This document shows, piece after piece, positions 33,976-48,700 of a DNA stretch of 64,000 nucleotides (its first letter is position 1; each line of letters begins with the position of its first letter). Made by a program: the position numbers and the translations under genes. The DNA is taken from positions 824,501 through 888,500 of the forward strand of contig JAWQEG010000509.1 in NCBI GenBank assembly GCA_033782935.1, in the 5' to 3' direction. Below the pieces are notes generated by a model, which saw nothing but the letters and a program-made list of their open reading frames with translations, was not told where the DNA came from and ran no database searches. Origin of the DNA: Petrolisthes cinctipes (lineage: Eukaryota; Arthropoda; Malacostraca; Decapoda; Porcellanidae).

Positions 33976-36900
33976 TTGGGTCCCAGAAGCGATCTGTACA
34001 TGTCTACACCGTGTTTGAGTATTTTCAAAATACAGGCCCAAAAGATGCTCAAAATCGATATTTTAGGTTCCCAAATTCGATATGTTCATGCATCTTCTGT
34101 ACCTGTTTATATCTCAAATTCAGGCTCAAAACACCCGAAAATTCAATATTTTTGGGTCCCAGAAGCGATCTGTACGTGCATACTCCGTGTTAGAGTGTTT
34201 TTAAAATACAGGCCCAAAACATGCTGAAAATCTATATTTTATGTGCCCAAAGTCAATATGTGTATGCATCTTCTGTACCCGTGTATATCCCTAATTCAGG
34301 TTCAAAACCCCTGAAAACTCGATGTTTTTGGGTCCCAGAAGCTATCTGTATATGCCTACTCAGTGCTAGAATTTTTTCAAATTATACGCCTAAAACATAC
34401 TAAAAATCGATATTTTGGGTGCCAAAGTCGATATGTGCATGCATCTTCTGTACCCGTTTATATCTCAAATTCAGGCTCAAAATACCCAAATAATCGATAT
34501 TTTTGTGTCCCAGAAGCGATCTGTACATGTCTACACCGTGTTTGAGTATTTTCAAGATACAGACCCAAAACATGCTCAAAATCGATATTTCAGGTGCAAA
34601 AAGTCGATATGTGCATGCATTCTCCGTACCCGGTTATATCCCAAGTTTTGGCTCAAAACCCCTGAAAATTCGATATTTTTGGGTCCCAGAAGCGATCTGT
34701 ACATGCCTACTCAGTGCTAGAATATTTTCAAATTATACGCCCAAAACATACTAAAAATCTATATTTTATGTGCCCAAAGTCAATATGTGTATGCATCTTC
34801 TGTACCCGTCTATATCCTAAATTCAGGTTCAAAACACCCAAAAATTCGATATTTTTGGGTCCCAGAAGTGATCTGTACGTGCATACTCCGTGTTAGAGTG
34901 TTTTTAAAATACAGGCCCAAAACATACTGAAAACCGATATTTTATGTGCCCAAGGTCAATATGTGTATGCATCTTCTGTACCCGTGTATATCCCTAATTC
35001 TGGTTCAAAACACCCAAAAATTCGATATTTTTGGGTCCCAGAAGCAATCTGTACATGCCTACTTCTTGCTAGAATGTTTTCAATATACAGACCCAAAACA
35101 TGCTCAAAATCGATATTTTAGGTGCAAAAAGTCGATATGTGCATGCATCTTCTGTACCCATTTATATCTCAAATTCAGGCTCAAAACTCCGAAAATTCGA
35201 TATTTTGTGTCCCAGAAGCGATCTGTACATGCATACTCCGTGTTAGCGTGTTTTTAAAATACAGGCCCAAAACATGCTCAAAATCGATATTTTAGGTGCC
35301 CAAAGTCGATATGTGCATGCATCTTCTGTATCCGTTTATATCTCAAATGTAGGCTCAAAACACCCGAAAATTCCATATTTTTGGGTCCCAGAAGCGATCT
35401 GTACATGTCTACACCGTGTTTGAGTATTTTCAAAATACAGGCCCAAAAGATGCTCAAAATCGATATTTTAGGTTCCCAAATTCGATATGTGCATGCATCT
35501 TCTGTACCCGTTTATATCTCAAATTCAGGCTCAAAACACCCGAAAATTCGATATTTTTGGGTCCCAGAAGCGATCTGTACGTGCATACTCCGTGTTAGAG
35601 TGTTTTTAAAATACAGTCCCAAAACATGCTGAAAATCGATATTTTAGGTGCAAAAAGTCGATATGTGCATGCATCTTCTGTACCCGTTTATATCTCAAAT
35701 CCAGGCTCAAAACACCCGAAAATTCGATATTTTTGGGTCCCAGTAGCGATCTGTACATGCCTTCTCCGTGTTAAAGTATTTTCAAAATACAGGCTCAAAA
35801 CATGCTGAAAATCTATATTTTAGGTGCCCAAAGTCAATAAGTGTATGCATCTTCTGTACCCGTCTATATCCCAAATTCAGGTTCAAAACACCAGAAAATT
35901 CGGTATTTTTGAGTCCCAGAAGCGATCTGTACATGCCTACTCCTTGCTAGAATGTTTTCAATATACAGACCCAAAACATGCTCAAAATCGATATTTCAGG
36001 TGCAAAAAGTCGATATGTGCATGCATCCTCTGTGCCCGGTTATATCCCAAATTCTGGCTCAAAACCCCCGAAGAATCGATATTTTTAGGACCCAGAAGCG
36101 ATCTGTACATGCCTACTCAGTGCTAGAATATTTTAAATTATACGCCCAAAACATACTAATAATCGATATTTTGGGTGCCCATAGTCGATATGTGCATGCA
36201 TCTTCTGTACCTGTTTATATCTCAAATTCAGGCTCAAAACACCCGAAAATTCAATATTTTTGGGTCCCAGAAGCGATCTGTACGTGCATACTCCGTGTTA
36301 GAGTGTTTTTAAAATACAGGCCCAAAACATGCTGAAAATCTATATTTTATGTGCCCAAAGTCAATATGTGTATGCATCTTCTGTACCCGTGTATATCCCT
36401 AATTCAGGTTCAAAACCCCTGAAAACTCGATGTTTTTGGGTCCCAGAAGCTATCTGTATATGCCTACTCAGTGCTAGAATTTTTTCAAATTATACGCCTA
36501 AAACATACTAAAAATCGATATTTTGGGTGCCAAAGTCGATATGTGCATGCATCTTCTGTACCCGTTTATATCTCAAATTCAGGCTCAAAATACCCAAATA
36601 ATCGATATTTTTGTGTCCCAGAAGCGATCTGTACATGTCTACACCGTGTTTGAGTATTTTCAAGATACAGACCCAAAACATGCTCAAAATCGATATTTTA
36701 GGTGCAAAAAGTCGATATGTGCATGCATTCTCCGTACCCGGTTATATCCCAAGTTTTGGCTCAAAACCCCTGAAAATTCGATATTTTTGGGTCCCAGAAG
36801 CGATCTGTACATGCCTACTCAGTGCTAGAATATTTTCAAATTATACGCCCAAAACATACTAAAAATCTATATTTTAGGTGCCCAAAGTCAATATGTGTAT

Positions 36901-39700
36901 GCATCTTCTGTACCCGTCTATATCCTAAATTCAGGTTCAAAACACCCAAAAATTCGATATTTTTGGGTCCCAGAAGTGATCTGTACGTGCATACTCCGTG
37001 TTAGAGTGTTTTTAAAATACAGGCCCAAAACATACTGAAAACTGATATTTTATGTGCCCAAGGTCAATATGTGTATGCATCTTCTGTACCCGTGTATATC
37101 CCTAATTCTGGTTCAAAACACCCAAAAATTCGATATTTTTGGGTCCCAGAAGCAATCTGTACATGCCTACTTCTTGCTAGAATGTTTTCAATATACAGAC
37201 CCAAAACATGCTCAAAATCGATATTTTAGGTGCAAAAAGTCGATATGTGCATGCATCTTCTGTACCCATTTATATCTCAAATTCAGGCTCAAAACTCCGA
37301 AAATTCGATATTTTGTGTCCCAGAAGCGATCTGTACATGCATACTCCGTGTTAGCGTGTTTTTAAAATACAGGCCCAAAACATGCTCAAAATCGATATTT
37401 TAGGTGCCCAAAGTCGATATGTGCATGCATCTTCTGTATCCGTTTATATCTCAAATGTAGGCTCAAAACACCCGAAAATTCCATATTTTTGGGTCCCAGA
37501 AGCGATCTGTACATGTCTACACCGTGTTTGAGTATTTTCAAAATACAGGCCCAAAAGATGCTCAAAATCGATATTTTAGGTTCCCAAATTCGATATGTTC
37601 ATGCATCTTCTGTACCTGTTTATATCTCAAATTCAGGCTCAAAACACCCGAAAATTCAATATTTTTGGGTCCCAGAAGCGATCTGTACGTGCATACTCCG
37701 TGTTAGAGTGTTTTTAAAATACAGGCCCAAAACATGCTGAAAATCTATATTTTATGTGCCCAAAGTCAATATGTGTATGCATCTTCTGTACCCGTGTATA
37801 TCCCTAATTCAGGTTCAAAAACCCTGAAAACTCGATGTTTTTGGGTCCCAGAAGCTATCTGTATATGCCTACTCAGTGCTAGAATTTTTTCAAATTATAC
37901 GCCTAAAACATACTAAAAATCGATATTTTGGGTGCCAAAGTCGATATGTGCATGCATCTTCTGTACCCGTTTATATCTCAAATTCAGGCTCAAAATACCC
38001 AAATAATCGATATTTTTGTGTCCCAGAAGCGATCTGTACATGTCTACACCGTGTTTGAGTATTTTCAAGATACAGACCCAAAACATGCTCAAAATCGATA
38101 TTTTAGGTGCAAAAAGTCGATATGTGCATGCATTCTCCGTACCCGGTTATATCCCAAGTTTTGGCTCAAAACCCCTGAAAATTCGATATTTTTGGGTCCC
38201 AGAAGCGATCTGTACATGCCTACTCAGTGCTAGAATATTTTCAAATTATACGCCCAAAACATACTAAAAATCTATATTTTATGTGCCCAAAGTCAATATG
38301 TGTATGCATCTTCTGTACCCGTCTATATCCTAAATTCAGGTTCAAAACACCCAAAAATTCGATATTTTTGGGTCCCAGAAGTGATCTGTACGTGCATACT
38401 CCGTGTTAGAGTGTTTTTAAAATACAGGCCCAAAACATACTGAAAACCGATATTTTATGTGCCCAAGGTCAATATGTGTATGCATCTTCTGTACCCGTGT
38501 ATATTGCTAATTCTGGTTCAAAACACCCAAAAAATCGATATTTTTGGGTCCCAGAAGCAATCTGTAGATGCCTACTTCTTGCTAGAATGTTTTCAATATA
38601 CAGACCCAAAACATGCTCAAAATCGATATTTTAGGTGCAAAAAGTCGATATGTGCATGCATCTTCTGTACCCATTTATATCTCAAATTCAGGCTCAAAAC
38701 TCCGAAAATTCGATATTTTGTGTCCCAGAAGCGATCTGTACATGCATACTCCGTGTTAGCGTGTTTTTAAAATACAGGCCCAAAACATGCTCAAAATCGA
38801 TATTTTAGGTGCCCAAAGTCGATATGTGCATGCATCTTCTGTATCCGTTTATATCTCAAATGTAGTCTCAAAACACCCGAAAATTCCATATTTTTGGGTC
38901 CCAGAAGCGATCTGTACATGTCTACACCGTGTTTGAGTATTTTCAAAATACAGGCCCAAAAGATGCTCAAAATCGATATTTTAGGTTCCCAAATTCGATA
39001 TGTGCATGCATCTTCTGTACCCGTTTATATCTCAAATTCAGGCTCAAAACACCCGAAAATTCGATATTTTTGGGTCCCAGAAGCGATCTGTACGTGCATA
39101 CTCCGTGTTAGAGTGTTTTTAAAATACAGTCCCAAAACATGCTGAAAATCGATATTTTAGGTGCAAAAAGTCGATATGTGCATGCATCTTCTGTACCCGT
39201 TTATATCTCAAATCCAGGCTCAAAACACCCGAAAATTCGATATTTTTGGGTCCCAGTAGCGATCTGTACATGCCTTCTCCGTGTTAAAGTATTTTCAAAA
39301 TACAGGCTCAAAACATGCTGAAAATCTATATTTTAGGTGCCCAAAGTCAATAAGTGTATGCATCTTCTGTACCCGTCTATATCCCAAATTCAGGTTCAAA
39401 ACACCAGAAAATTCGGTATTTTTGAGTCCCAGAAGCGATCTGTACATGCCTACTCCTTGCTAGAATGTTTTCAATATACAGACCCAAAACATGCTCAAAA
39501 TCGATATTTCAGGTGCAAAAAGTCGATATGTGCATGCATCCTCTGTGCCCGGTTATATCCCAAATTCTGGCTCAAAACCCCCGAAGAATCGATATTTTTA
39601 GGACCCAGAAACGATCTGTACATGCCTACTCAGTGCTAGAATATTTTAAATTATACGCCCAAAACATACTAATAATCGATATTTTGGGTGCCAAAGTCGA
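33976..39700. repeat. 8- and 12-monomer higher-order repeats (1405 and 2108 bp)
   Basis: Equivalent positions fall at 33976, 35381, 37489 and 38894, giving steps of 1405, 2108 and 1405 bp (8, 12 and 8 monomers of about 175.6 bp). The block at about 34081-35381 recurs at 36189-37489 and from 37594. The four extra monomers of the 12-mer, with the TTCTCCGTGTTAAAG and CAATAAGTGTATGC variants near 35626-35950, recur at 39139-39463. Only scattered single-base differences separate copies, for example ATTTCAGG against ATTTTAGG at 34588 and 36696. Confidence 0.88.
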
Positions 39701-42700
39701 TATGTGCATGCATATTCTGTACCCGTTTATATCTTAAATTCAGGCTCAAAACACCCAAAAATTCGATATTTTTGGGTCTCAGAAGCGATCTGTACGTGTC
39801 TACTCCGTATTAGAGTATTTTAAAAATACAGGCCCAAAATATGCTCAAAATCGATATATTGGGTGCCCAAAGTCGATATGTGCATGCATCTTCTGTACCC
39901 GTTTATATATCAAATTCAGACTCAAAACACCCGAATATTCGATATTTTTGGGTCCCAAAAGCCATCTGTACATGCATACTCCGTGTCAGAGTATTTTCAA
40001 AATACAAGCCTAAAACATGCTGAAAATCGATATTTTAGCTGCCCAAAGTCAATATGTGTATGCATTTTCTGTACCCGTCTATATCACAAATTCAGGTTTA
40101 AAACATTTAAAAATTCGATATTTTTTGGTCCTTGAAGCAATCTGTACATGCCTACTTCTTGCTAGAATGTTTTCAAGATACAGTCCCAAAACATGCTCCA
40201 AATCGATATTTTAGGTGAAAAAAGTCGATATGTGCATGCATCCTCTGAAACGGGTTATATCCCAAATTCAGGCTCAAAACACCTGAAAATTCGATATTTT
40301 TGGGTCCCAGAAGCGATCTGTACATGCCTGCACTCAGTGCTAGAATATTTTCAAATTATACGCCCAAAACATACTAAAAATCGATATTTTGGGTGTCCAA
40401 AGTCGATATGTGCATGCATCTTCTGTACCCGTTTAAATCTCAAATTCAGGCTCAAAACACCCAAAAAATCGATATTTTTGTGTCCCAGAAGCGATCTGTA
40501 CATGTCTACACCGTGTTTGAGTATTTTCAAAATACAGGCCCAAAAGATGCTCAAAATCGATATTTTTGGTGCCCAAAGTCGATATGTGCATGCATCTTCT
40601 GTACACGTTTATATCTCAAATTCATGCTCAAAACACCCGAAAATTCAATGTTTTTTGGTCACAGAAGCGATCTGTACGTGCATACTCCGTGTTAGAGTGT
40701 TTTTAAAATACAGGCCCAAAACATGCTGAAAATCGATATTTTATGTGCCCAAAGTCAATATGTGTATGCATCTTCTGTACCCGTGTATATCCCTAATTCT
40801 GGTTCAAAACACCAGAAAATTCGATATTTTTGGGTCCCAGAAGCGATCTGTACATGCCTACTCCTTGCTAGAATGTTTTCAAGATACAAACCCAAAACAT
40901 GCTCAAAATCGATATTTTAGGTGCAAAAAGTCGATATGTGCATGCATCCTCTTTACCCGGTTATATCAGAAATTCAGGCTCAAAACACCCAAAAATTCGA
41001 TATTTTTGGGTCCCAAAAGCGATCTCTACATGCCTTCTCAGTGCTGGAATATTTTCAAAATATATCCCCAAAACATGCTGAAAATCGATATTTTAGGTGC
41101 CCAAAGTCGATATGTGCATGCATCTTCTGTACCCGTTTATATCTCAAATTTAGACTCAAAACACCCGAATATTCGATATTTTTGGGTCCCAAAAGCCATC
41201 TGTACATGCATACTCCGTGTCAGAGTATTTTCAAAATACAAGCCTAAAACATGCTGAAAATCGATATTTTAGCTGCCCAAAGTCAATATGTGTATGCATT
41301 TTTTGTACCCGTCTATATCCCAAATTCAGGTTTAAAACATTCGAAAATTCGATGTTTTTGGGTCCCAGAAGCAATCTGTACATGCCTACTTCTTGCTAGA
41401 ATGTTTTCAAGATACAGTCCCAAAACATGCTCCAAATCGATATTTTAGGTGCAAAAAGTCGATATGTGCATGCATCTTCTGTACCCGTTTATATCTCAAA
41501 TTCAGGCTCAAAACACCCGAAAATTCAATATTTTTGAATCTCAGGAGCGATCTGTACTTGCCTACTCAGTGCTAGAATATTTTCAAAATATAGGCCCAAA
41601 ACATACTAAAAATCGATATTTTGGCTGCAAAAGTCGATATGTACATGCATCTTCTGTACCCGTTTATATCTCAAATTCAGGCTCAAAACTCCGAAAATTC
41701 GATATTTTTTGGTCCCAGAAGCGATCTGTACATGCATCCTACGTGTTAGAGTGTTTTTAAAATACAGGCCCAAAACATGCTAAAAAATTGATATTTTAGG
41801 TGCACAAAGTCAATATGTGTATGCATTCTCTGTACCCGGTTATATCTCAAATTCAGGCTCAAAACTCCCGAAAATTCAATATTTTTGGGTCCCAGAAGCA
41901 ATCTGTACATGCCTACTCAGTGCTAGAATGTTTTCAAAATATAGGCTCAGAACATGCTACAAATCGATATTTTGGGTGTCCAAAGTCGATATGTGCATAC
42001 ATCTTCTGTACCCGTTTATATCTTAAATTCAGGCTCAAAACACCCAAAAATTCGATATTTTTGTGTCCCAGAAGCGATCTGTACGTGTCTACACCGTGTT
42101 AGAGTATTTTAAAAATACAAGCCTAAAACATGCTGAAAATCGATATTTTAGCTGCCCAAAGTCAATATGTGTATGCATTTTCTGTACCCGTCTATATCCC
42201 AAATTCAGGTTTAAAACAATCGAAAATTCGATATTTTTGGGTCCCAGAAGCAATCTGTACATGCCTACTTCTTGCTAGAAAGTTTTCAAGATACAGTCCC
42301 AAAACATGCTCCAAATCGATATTTTAGGTGCAAAAAGTCGATATGTGCATGCATCTTCTGTACCCGTTTATATCTCAAATTCAGGCTCAAAACACCCGAA
42401 AATTCGATATTATTGGGTCCCAGAAGCGATCTGTACATGCCTTCTCCGTGTTAAAGTATTTTCAAAATACAGGCCCAAAACATGCTGAAAATCTATATTT
42501 TAGATGCCCAAAGTCAATATGTGTATGCATCTTCTGTACCCGTGTATATCCCAAATTCAGGTTCAAAACACCAGAAAATTCGGTATTTTTGGGTCCCAGA
42601 AGCGATCTGTACATGCCTACTCCTTGCTAGAATGTTTTCAAGATACAGACCAAAAACATGCTCAAAATCGATATTTTAGGTGCAAAAAGTCGATATGTGC

Positions 42701-45700
42701 ATGCATCCTCTGTACCCGGTTATATCGCAAATTCAGGCTCAAAACACCCGAAAATTCGATATTTTTGGGTCGAAGAATCGATCTGTACATGCCTACTCAG
42801 TGCTAGAATATTTTCAATTTATACACCGAAAACATGCTCAAAATCGATATTTTAGGTGCCCAAAGTCGATATGTGCATGCATCTTCTGTACCCGTTTATA
42901 TCTCAAATTCAGACTCAAAACACCCGAATATTCGATATTTTTGGGTCCCAAAAGCCATCTGTACATGCATACTCCGTGTCAGAGTATATTCAAAATACAA
43001 GCCTAAAACATGCTGAAAATCGATATTTTAGCTGCTCAAAGTCAATATGTGTATGCATCTTCTGTAACCGTCTATATCCCAAATTCAGGTTCAAAACATT
43101 CGAAAATTCGATATTTTTGGGTCCCAGAAGCAATCTGTACATGCCTACTTCTTGCTAGAATGTTCTCATGATACAGTCCCAAAACATGCTCAAAATCGAT
43201 ATTTTAGGTGCAAAAAGTCGATATGTGCATGCATCTTCTGTGCCCGTTTATATCTCAAATTCAGGCTCAAAACACCCGAAAATTCGATATTTTTAAGTCC
43301 CAGAAGCGATCTGTGCATGCCTTCTCCGTGTTAAAGTATTTTCAAATTATACGCCCAAAACATACTAAAAATCGATATTTTGGGTGCCAAAGTCGATATG
43401 TGCATGCATCTTCTGTACCCGTTTATATCTCAAATTCAGGTTGAAAACACCCGAAAATTCGATATTTTTGGGTCCCAGAAGCGATCTGTAGATGTCTACT
43501 CCGTGTTGGAGTGTTTTTAAAATACAGGCCCAAAACATGCTAAAAATCGATATTTTATATGCCCAAAGTCAATATGTGTATGCATCTTCTGTACACGTGT
43601 ATATCCCTAATTCAGGTTCAAAACACCAGAAAATTCGATATTTTTGGTTCCCCGAAGCGATTTGTACATGCCTACTCCTTGCTAGAATGTTTTCAAGATA
43701 CAGACCCAAAACATGCTCAAAATCGATATTTTAGGTGCAAAAAGTCGATATGTGCATGCATCTTCTGAATCCGTTTATATCTCAAATTCAGGCTCAAAAC
43801 ACCCGAAAATTCGATATTTTTGGATCCCAGAAGCGATCTGTACATGCCTACTCCGTGTTAATGTATTTTCAATATACAGGCCCAAAACATGCTGAAAATC
43901 TATATTTTAGGTGCCCAAAGTCAATATGTGTATGCATCTTCTGTACCCGTTTATATCCCAAATTCAGGTTCAAAACACCAGAAATTCCGGTATTTTTGGG
44001 TCCCAGAAGCGATCTGTACATGCCTACTCCTTGCTAGAATTTTTTCAAGATACAGACCCAAAACATGCTCAAAATCGATATTTAAGGTGCAAAAAAGTCG
44101 ATATGTGCATGCATCCTCTGTACCCGGTTATATCCCAAATTCTGGCTCAAAACCCCCGAAAATTCGATATTTTTGGGTCCCAGAAGCGATCTGTACATGC
44201 ATACTCAGTGCTAGAATATTTTCAAATTATACGCCGAAAACATACTAAAAATCGATATTTTGGGTGCCCAAAGTCGATATGTGCATGCATCTTCTGTACC
44301 CGTTCATATCTCAAATTCAGGCTCAGAACACCCTAAAATTCGATTTATTTGGGTTCCAGAAGCGATCTGTACGTGTCTTCTCAGTGTTAGAGTATTTTTA
44401 AAGATACAGGCCCAAAACATGCTTAAAATCGATATTTTGGGTGCCCAAAGTCGATATGTGCATGCATCTTCTGTACCCGTTAATATCTCAAATTCAGACT
44501 CAAAACACCCGAATATTCGATATTTTTGGGTCCCAAAAGCAATGTGTACATGCATACTCCGTGTTAGAGTATTTTCAAAGTACAAGCCTAAAACATGCTG
44601 AAAATCGATATTTTAGCTGCCCAAAGTCAATATGTGTATGCATCTTCTGTACCCGTCTATATCCCAAATTCAGGTTCAAAAAACTCGAAAATTCGATATT
44701 TTTGGGTCCCAGAAGCAATCTGTACATGCCTACTTCTTGCTAGAATGTTTTCAAGATACAGACCCAAAACATGCTCAAAATCGATATTTTAGGTGCAAAA
44801 AGTCGAAATGTGCATGCATCTTCTGTACCCGTTTATATCTCAAATTCAGGCTCAAAACACCAGAAAATTCGATATTTTTGGGTCCCCGAAGCGATCTTTA
44901 CATCCCTACTCCGTGTTAGAGTATTTTCAAAATACAGGCCCAAAACATGCTCAAAATCGATATTTTAGGTGCCCAAAGTCGATATGTGCATGCATCTTCT
45001 GTATCCGTCTATATCCCAAATTCAGGTTCAAAAAACCCGAATATTCGATATTTTTGGGTCCCAGTAGCGATCTGTACATGCCTACTCCGAGTTAGAGTAT
45101 TTTTTAAATACAGGCCCAAAACATGCTAAAAATCGATATTTTAGGTGCCCAAAGTCGATATGTGCATTCATCTTCTGTACCCGTTTATATCTCAAATTCA
45201 GGCTCAAAACACCCGAAAATTCAATATTTTTGTGTCCCAGAAGCGATCTGTACGTGCATACTACGTGTTAGAGTGTTTTTAAAATACAGGCCCAAAACAT
45301 GTTGAAAATCGATATTTTATGTGACCAAAGTCAATATGTGTATGCATCTTCTGTACACGTGTATATCCCTAATTCAAGTTCAAAACACCAGAAAATTCGA
45401 TATTTTTGGGTCCCAAAAGCGATCTGTACATGCCTACTCCTTGCGAGAATGTTTTCAAGATACAGACCCCAAACATGCTCAAAATCGATATTTTAAGTGC
45501 AAAAAGTCGATATGTGCATGCATCTTCTGTACCCGTTTATATCTCAAATACAGGCTCAAAATTCCTAAAATTCGATATTTTAGGGTCCCAGAAGCAATCT
45601 GCACATGCCTACTTAGTGCTAGAATGTTTTTAAAATACAGGCTTAAAACATGCTATAAATCGATATTTTAGATGTCCAAAGTCGATATGTGCATGCATCT

Positions 45701-48700
45701 TCTGTACCCGTTTATATCTCAAATTCAGGTTGAAAACACCCGAAAATTCCATATTTTTGGGTCCCTTAAGCGATCTGTACATGCATACTCAGTGCTAGAA
45801 TGTTTTCAAAATATAGGCTCAAAACATGCTAAAAATCGATATTTTAAGTGTCCAAAGTCGATATGTGCATGCATCTTCTGAATCCGTTTATATCTCAAAT
45901 TCAGGCTCAAAACACCCGAAAATTCGATATTTTTGGCTCCCAGAAGCGATCTGTACATGCCTACTCCGTGTTAATGTTTTTTCAAAATACAGGCCCAAAA
46001 TATGCTGAAAATCTATATTTTAGGTGCCTAAAGTCAATATGTGTATGCATCTTCTGTACCCGTTTATATCCCAAATTCAGGTTCAAAACACCAGAAATTC
46101 CGGTATTTTTGGGTCCCAGAAGCGATCTGTACATGCCTACTCCTTGCTAGAATGTTTTCAAGATACAGACCCAAAACATGCTCAAAATCGATATTTTAGG
46201 TGCAAAAAGTCGAAATGTGCATGCATCTTCTGTACCCGTTTATATCTCAAATTCAGGCTCAAAACCCCCGAAAATTCGATATTTTTGGATTCCAGAAGCG
46301 ATCTGTACATGCCTACTCCTTGCTAGAATTTTTAAAGATACAAACCCAAGACATGCTCAAAATCGATATTTTAGGTGCAAAAAGTCGATATGTGCATGCA
46401 TCATCTGTTCCCGTTTATATCTCAAATTCAGGCTCAAAACACGCGAAAATTCCATATTTTTGGGTCCCAAAAGCGATCTGTACATGTCTACTCCGAGTTA
46501 GAGTATTTTTTAAATACAGGCCCAAAACATGCTGAAAATCGATATTTTATGTGACCAAAGTCAATATGTGTATGCATCTTCTGTACCCGTTTATATCTCA
46601 AATTCAGGCTCAAAACACCCGAAAATTCGATATTTTTGGGTCCCAGAAGCGATCTGTACATGCCTACTCCTTGCTAGAATGTTTTCAAGATACAGACCCC
46701 AAACATGCTCAAAATCGATATTTTAAGTTCAAAAAGTCGATATGTGCATGCATCTTCTGTACCCGTTTATATCTCAAATACAGGCTCAAAACCCCGAAAA
46801 TTCGATATTTTAGGGTCCCAGAAGCAATCTGCACATGCCTACTCAGTGCTAGAATGTTTTTAAAATACAGGCTTAAAACATGCTATAAATCGATATTTTA
46901 GATGTCCAAAGTCGATATGTGCATGCATCTTCTGTACCCGTTTATATCTCAAATTCAGGTTGAAAACACCCGAAAATTCCATATTTTTGGGTCCCTTAAG
47001 CGATCTGTACATGCATACTCAGTGCTAGAATGTTTTCAAAATATAGGCTCAAAACATGCTAAAAATCGATATTTTAAGTGTCCAAAGTTGATATGTGCAT
47101 GCATCTTCTGTACCCGTTTATATCTCAATTTCAGGCTCAAAACACCAGAAAATTCGATATTTTTGGGTCCCAGAAGCGATCTGTACATGTCTACTCCGTG
47201 TTAGAGTATTTTTAAAATACAGGCCCAAAACATGCTAAAAATCGATATTTTAAGTGCCCAAAGTCGATATGTGCATGCATCTTCTGTACCCGTTTATATC
47301 TCAAATTCATGCTCAAAACACCCGAAAATTCCATATTTTTGTGTCCCAGAAGCAATCTGTACGTGCATACTCCGTGTTAGAGTGTTTTTAAAATACAGGC
47401 CCAAAACATGCTGAAAATCGATATTTTATGTGCCCAAAGTCATTATGTGTAAGCATCTTCTGTACACGTGTATATCCCTAATTCGAGTTCAAAACACCCG
47501 AAAATTCGATATTTTTGGGTCCCAGAAGCGATCTGTACATGCCTACTCCTTGCTAGAATGTTTTCAAGATACAGACCAAAAACATGCTCAAAATCGATAT
47601 TTTAAGTGTAGAAAGTCGATATGTGCATGCATCTTCTGTACCCGTTTATATCTCAAATTCAGGCTCAAAACTCCGAAAATTCTATATTTTTGGGTCCCTT
47701 AAGCAATCTGCACATGCCTACTCAGTGCTAGAATGTTTTTAAAATACAGGCCTAAAACATGCTATAAATCGATATTTTAGGTGTCCAAAGTCGTTAAGTG
47801 CATGCATCTTCTGTACCCGTTTATATCTCAAATTCAGGCTCAAAACACCCCAAAAAATCGATATTTTTGTGTCCCAGAAACGATCTGTACATGCCTACTC
47901 CGTGTTAGAGTATTTTCAAAATACCGGCCCAAAACATGCTCAAAATCGATATTTTAGGTGCCCAAAGACGATATGTGCATGCATCTTCTGAACCCGTTTA
48001 TATCTCAAATTCAGGCTCAAAACACCCAAAAAATCGATATTTTTGTGTCCCAGAAGCGATCTGTACATGTCTACACCGTGCTATAGTATTTTCAAAATAC
48101 AGGCCCAAAACATGCTCAAAATCGATATTTAAGGTGCCCAAAGTCGATATGTGCATGCATCTTCTGTACCCGTTCATATCTCAAATTCAGGCTCCGAACA
48201 CCCTAAAATTCGATTTATTTGGGTTCCAGAAGCGATCTGTACGTGTCTACTCAGTGTTAGAGTATTTTTAAAAATACAGGCCCAAAACATGCTAAAAATC
48301 GATATTTTAAGTGTCCAAAGTCGATATGTGCATGCATCTTCTGTACCCGTTTATATCTCAAATTGAGGCTCAAAACACCCTAAAATTCGATTTATTTGGG
48401 TTCCAGAAGCGATCTGTACGTGTCTACTCAGTGTTAGAGTATTTTAAAAATACAGGCCCAAAACATGCTCAAAATCGATATTTTGGGTGCCCAAAGTCGA
48501 TATGTGCATGCATCTTCTGTACCCGTTTATATCTCAAATTCAGACTCAAAACACCCGAATATTCGATATTTTTGGGTCCAAAAAGCAATGTGTACATGCA
48601 TACTCCGTGTTAGAGTATTTTCAAAATACAGGCCTAAAACATGCTCAAAATCGATATTATAGGTGCCCAAAGTCGATATGTGCATGCATCTTCTGTATCC

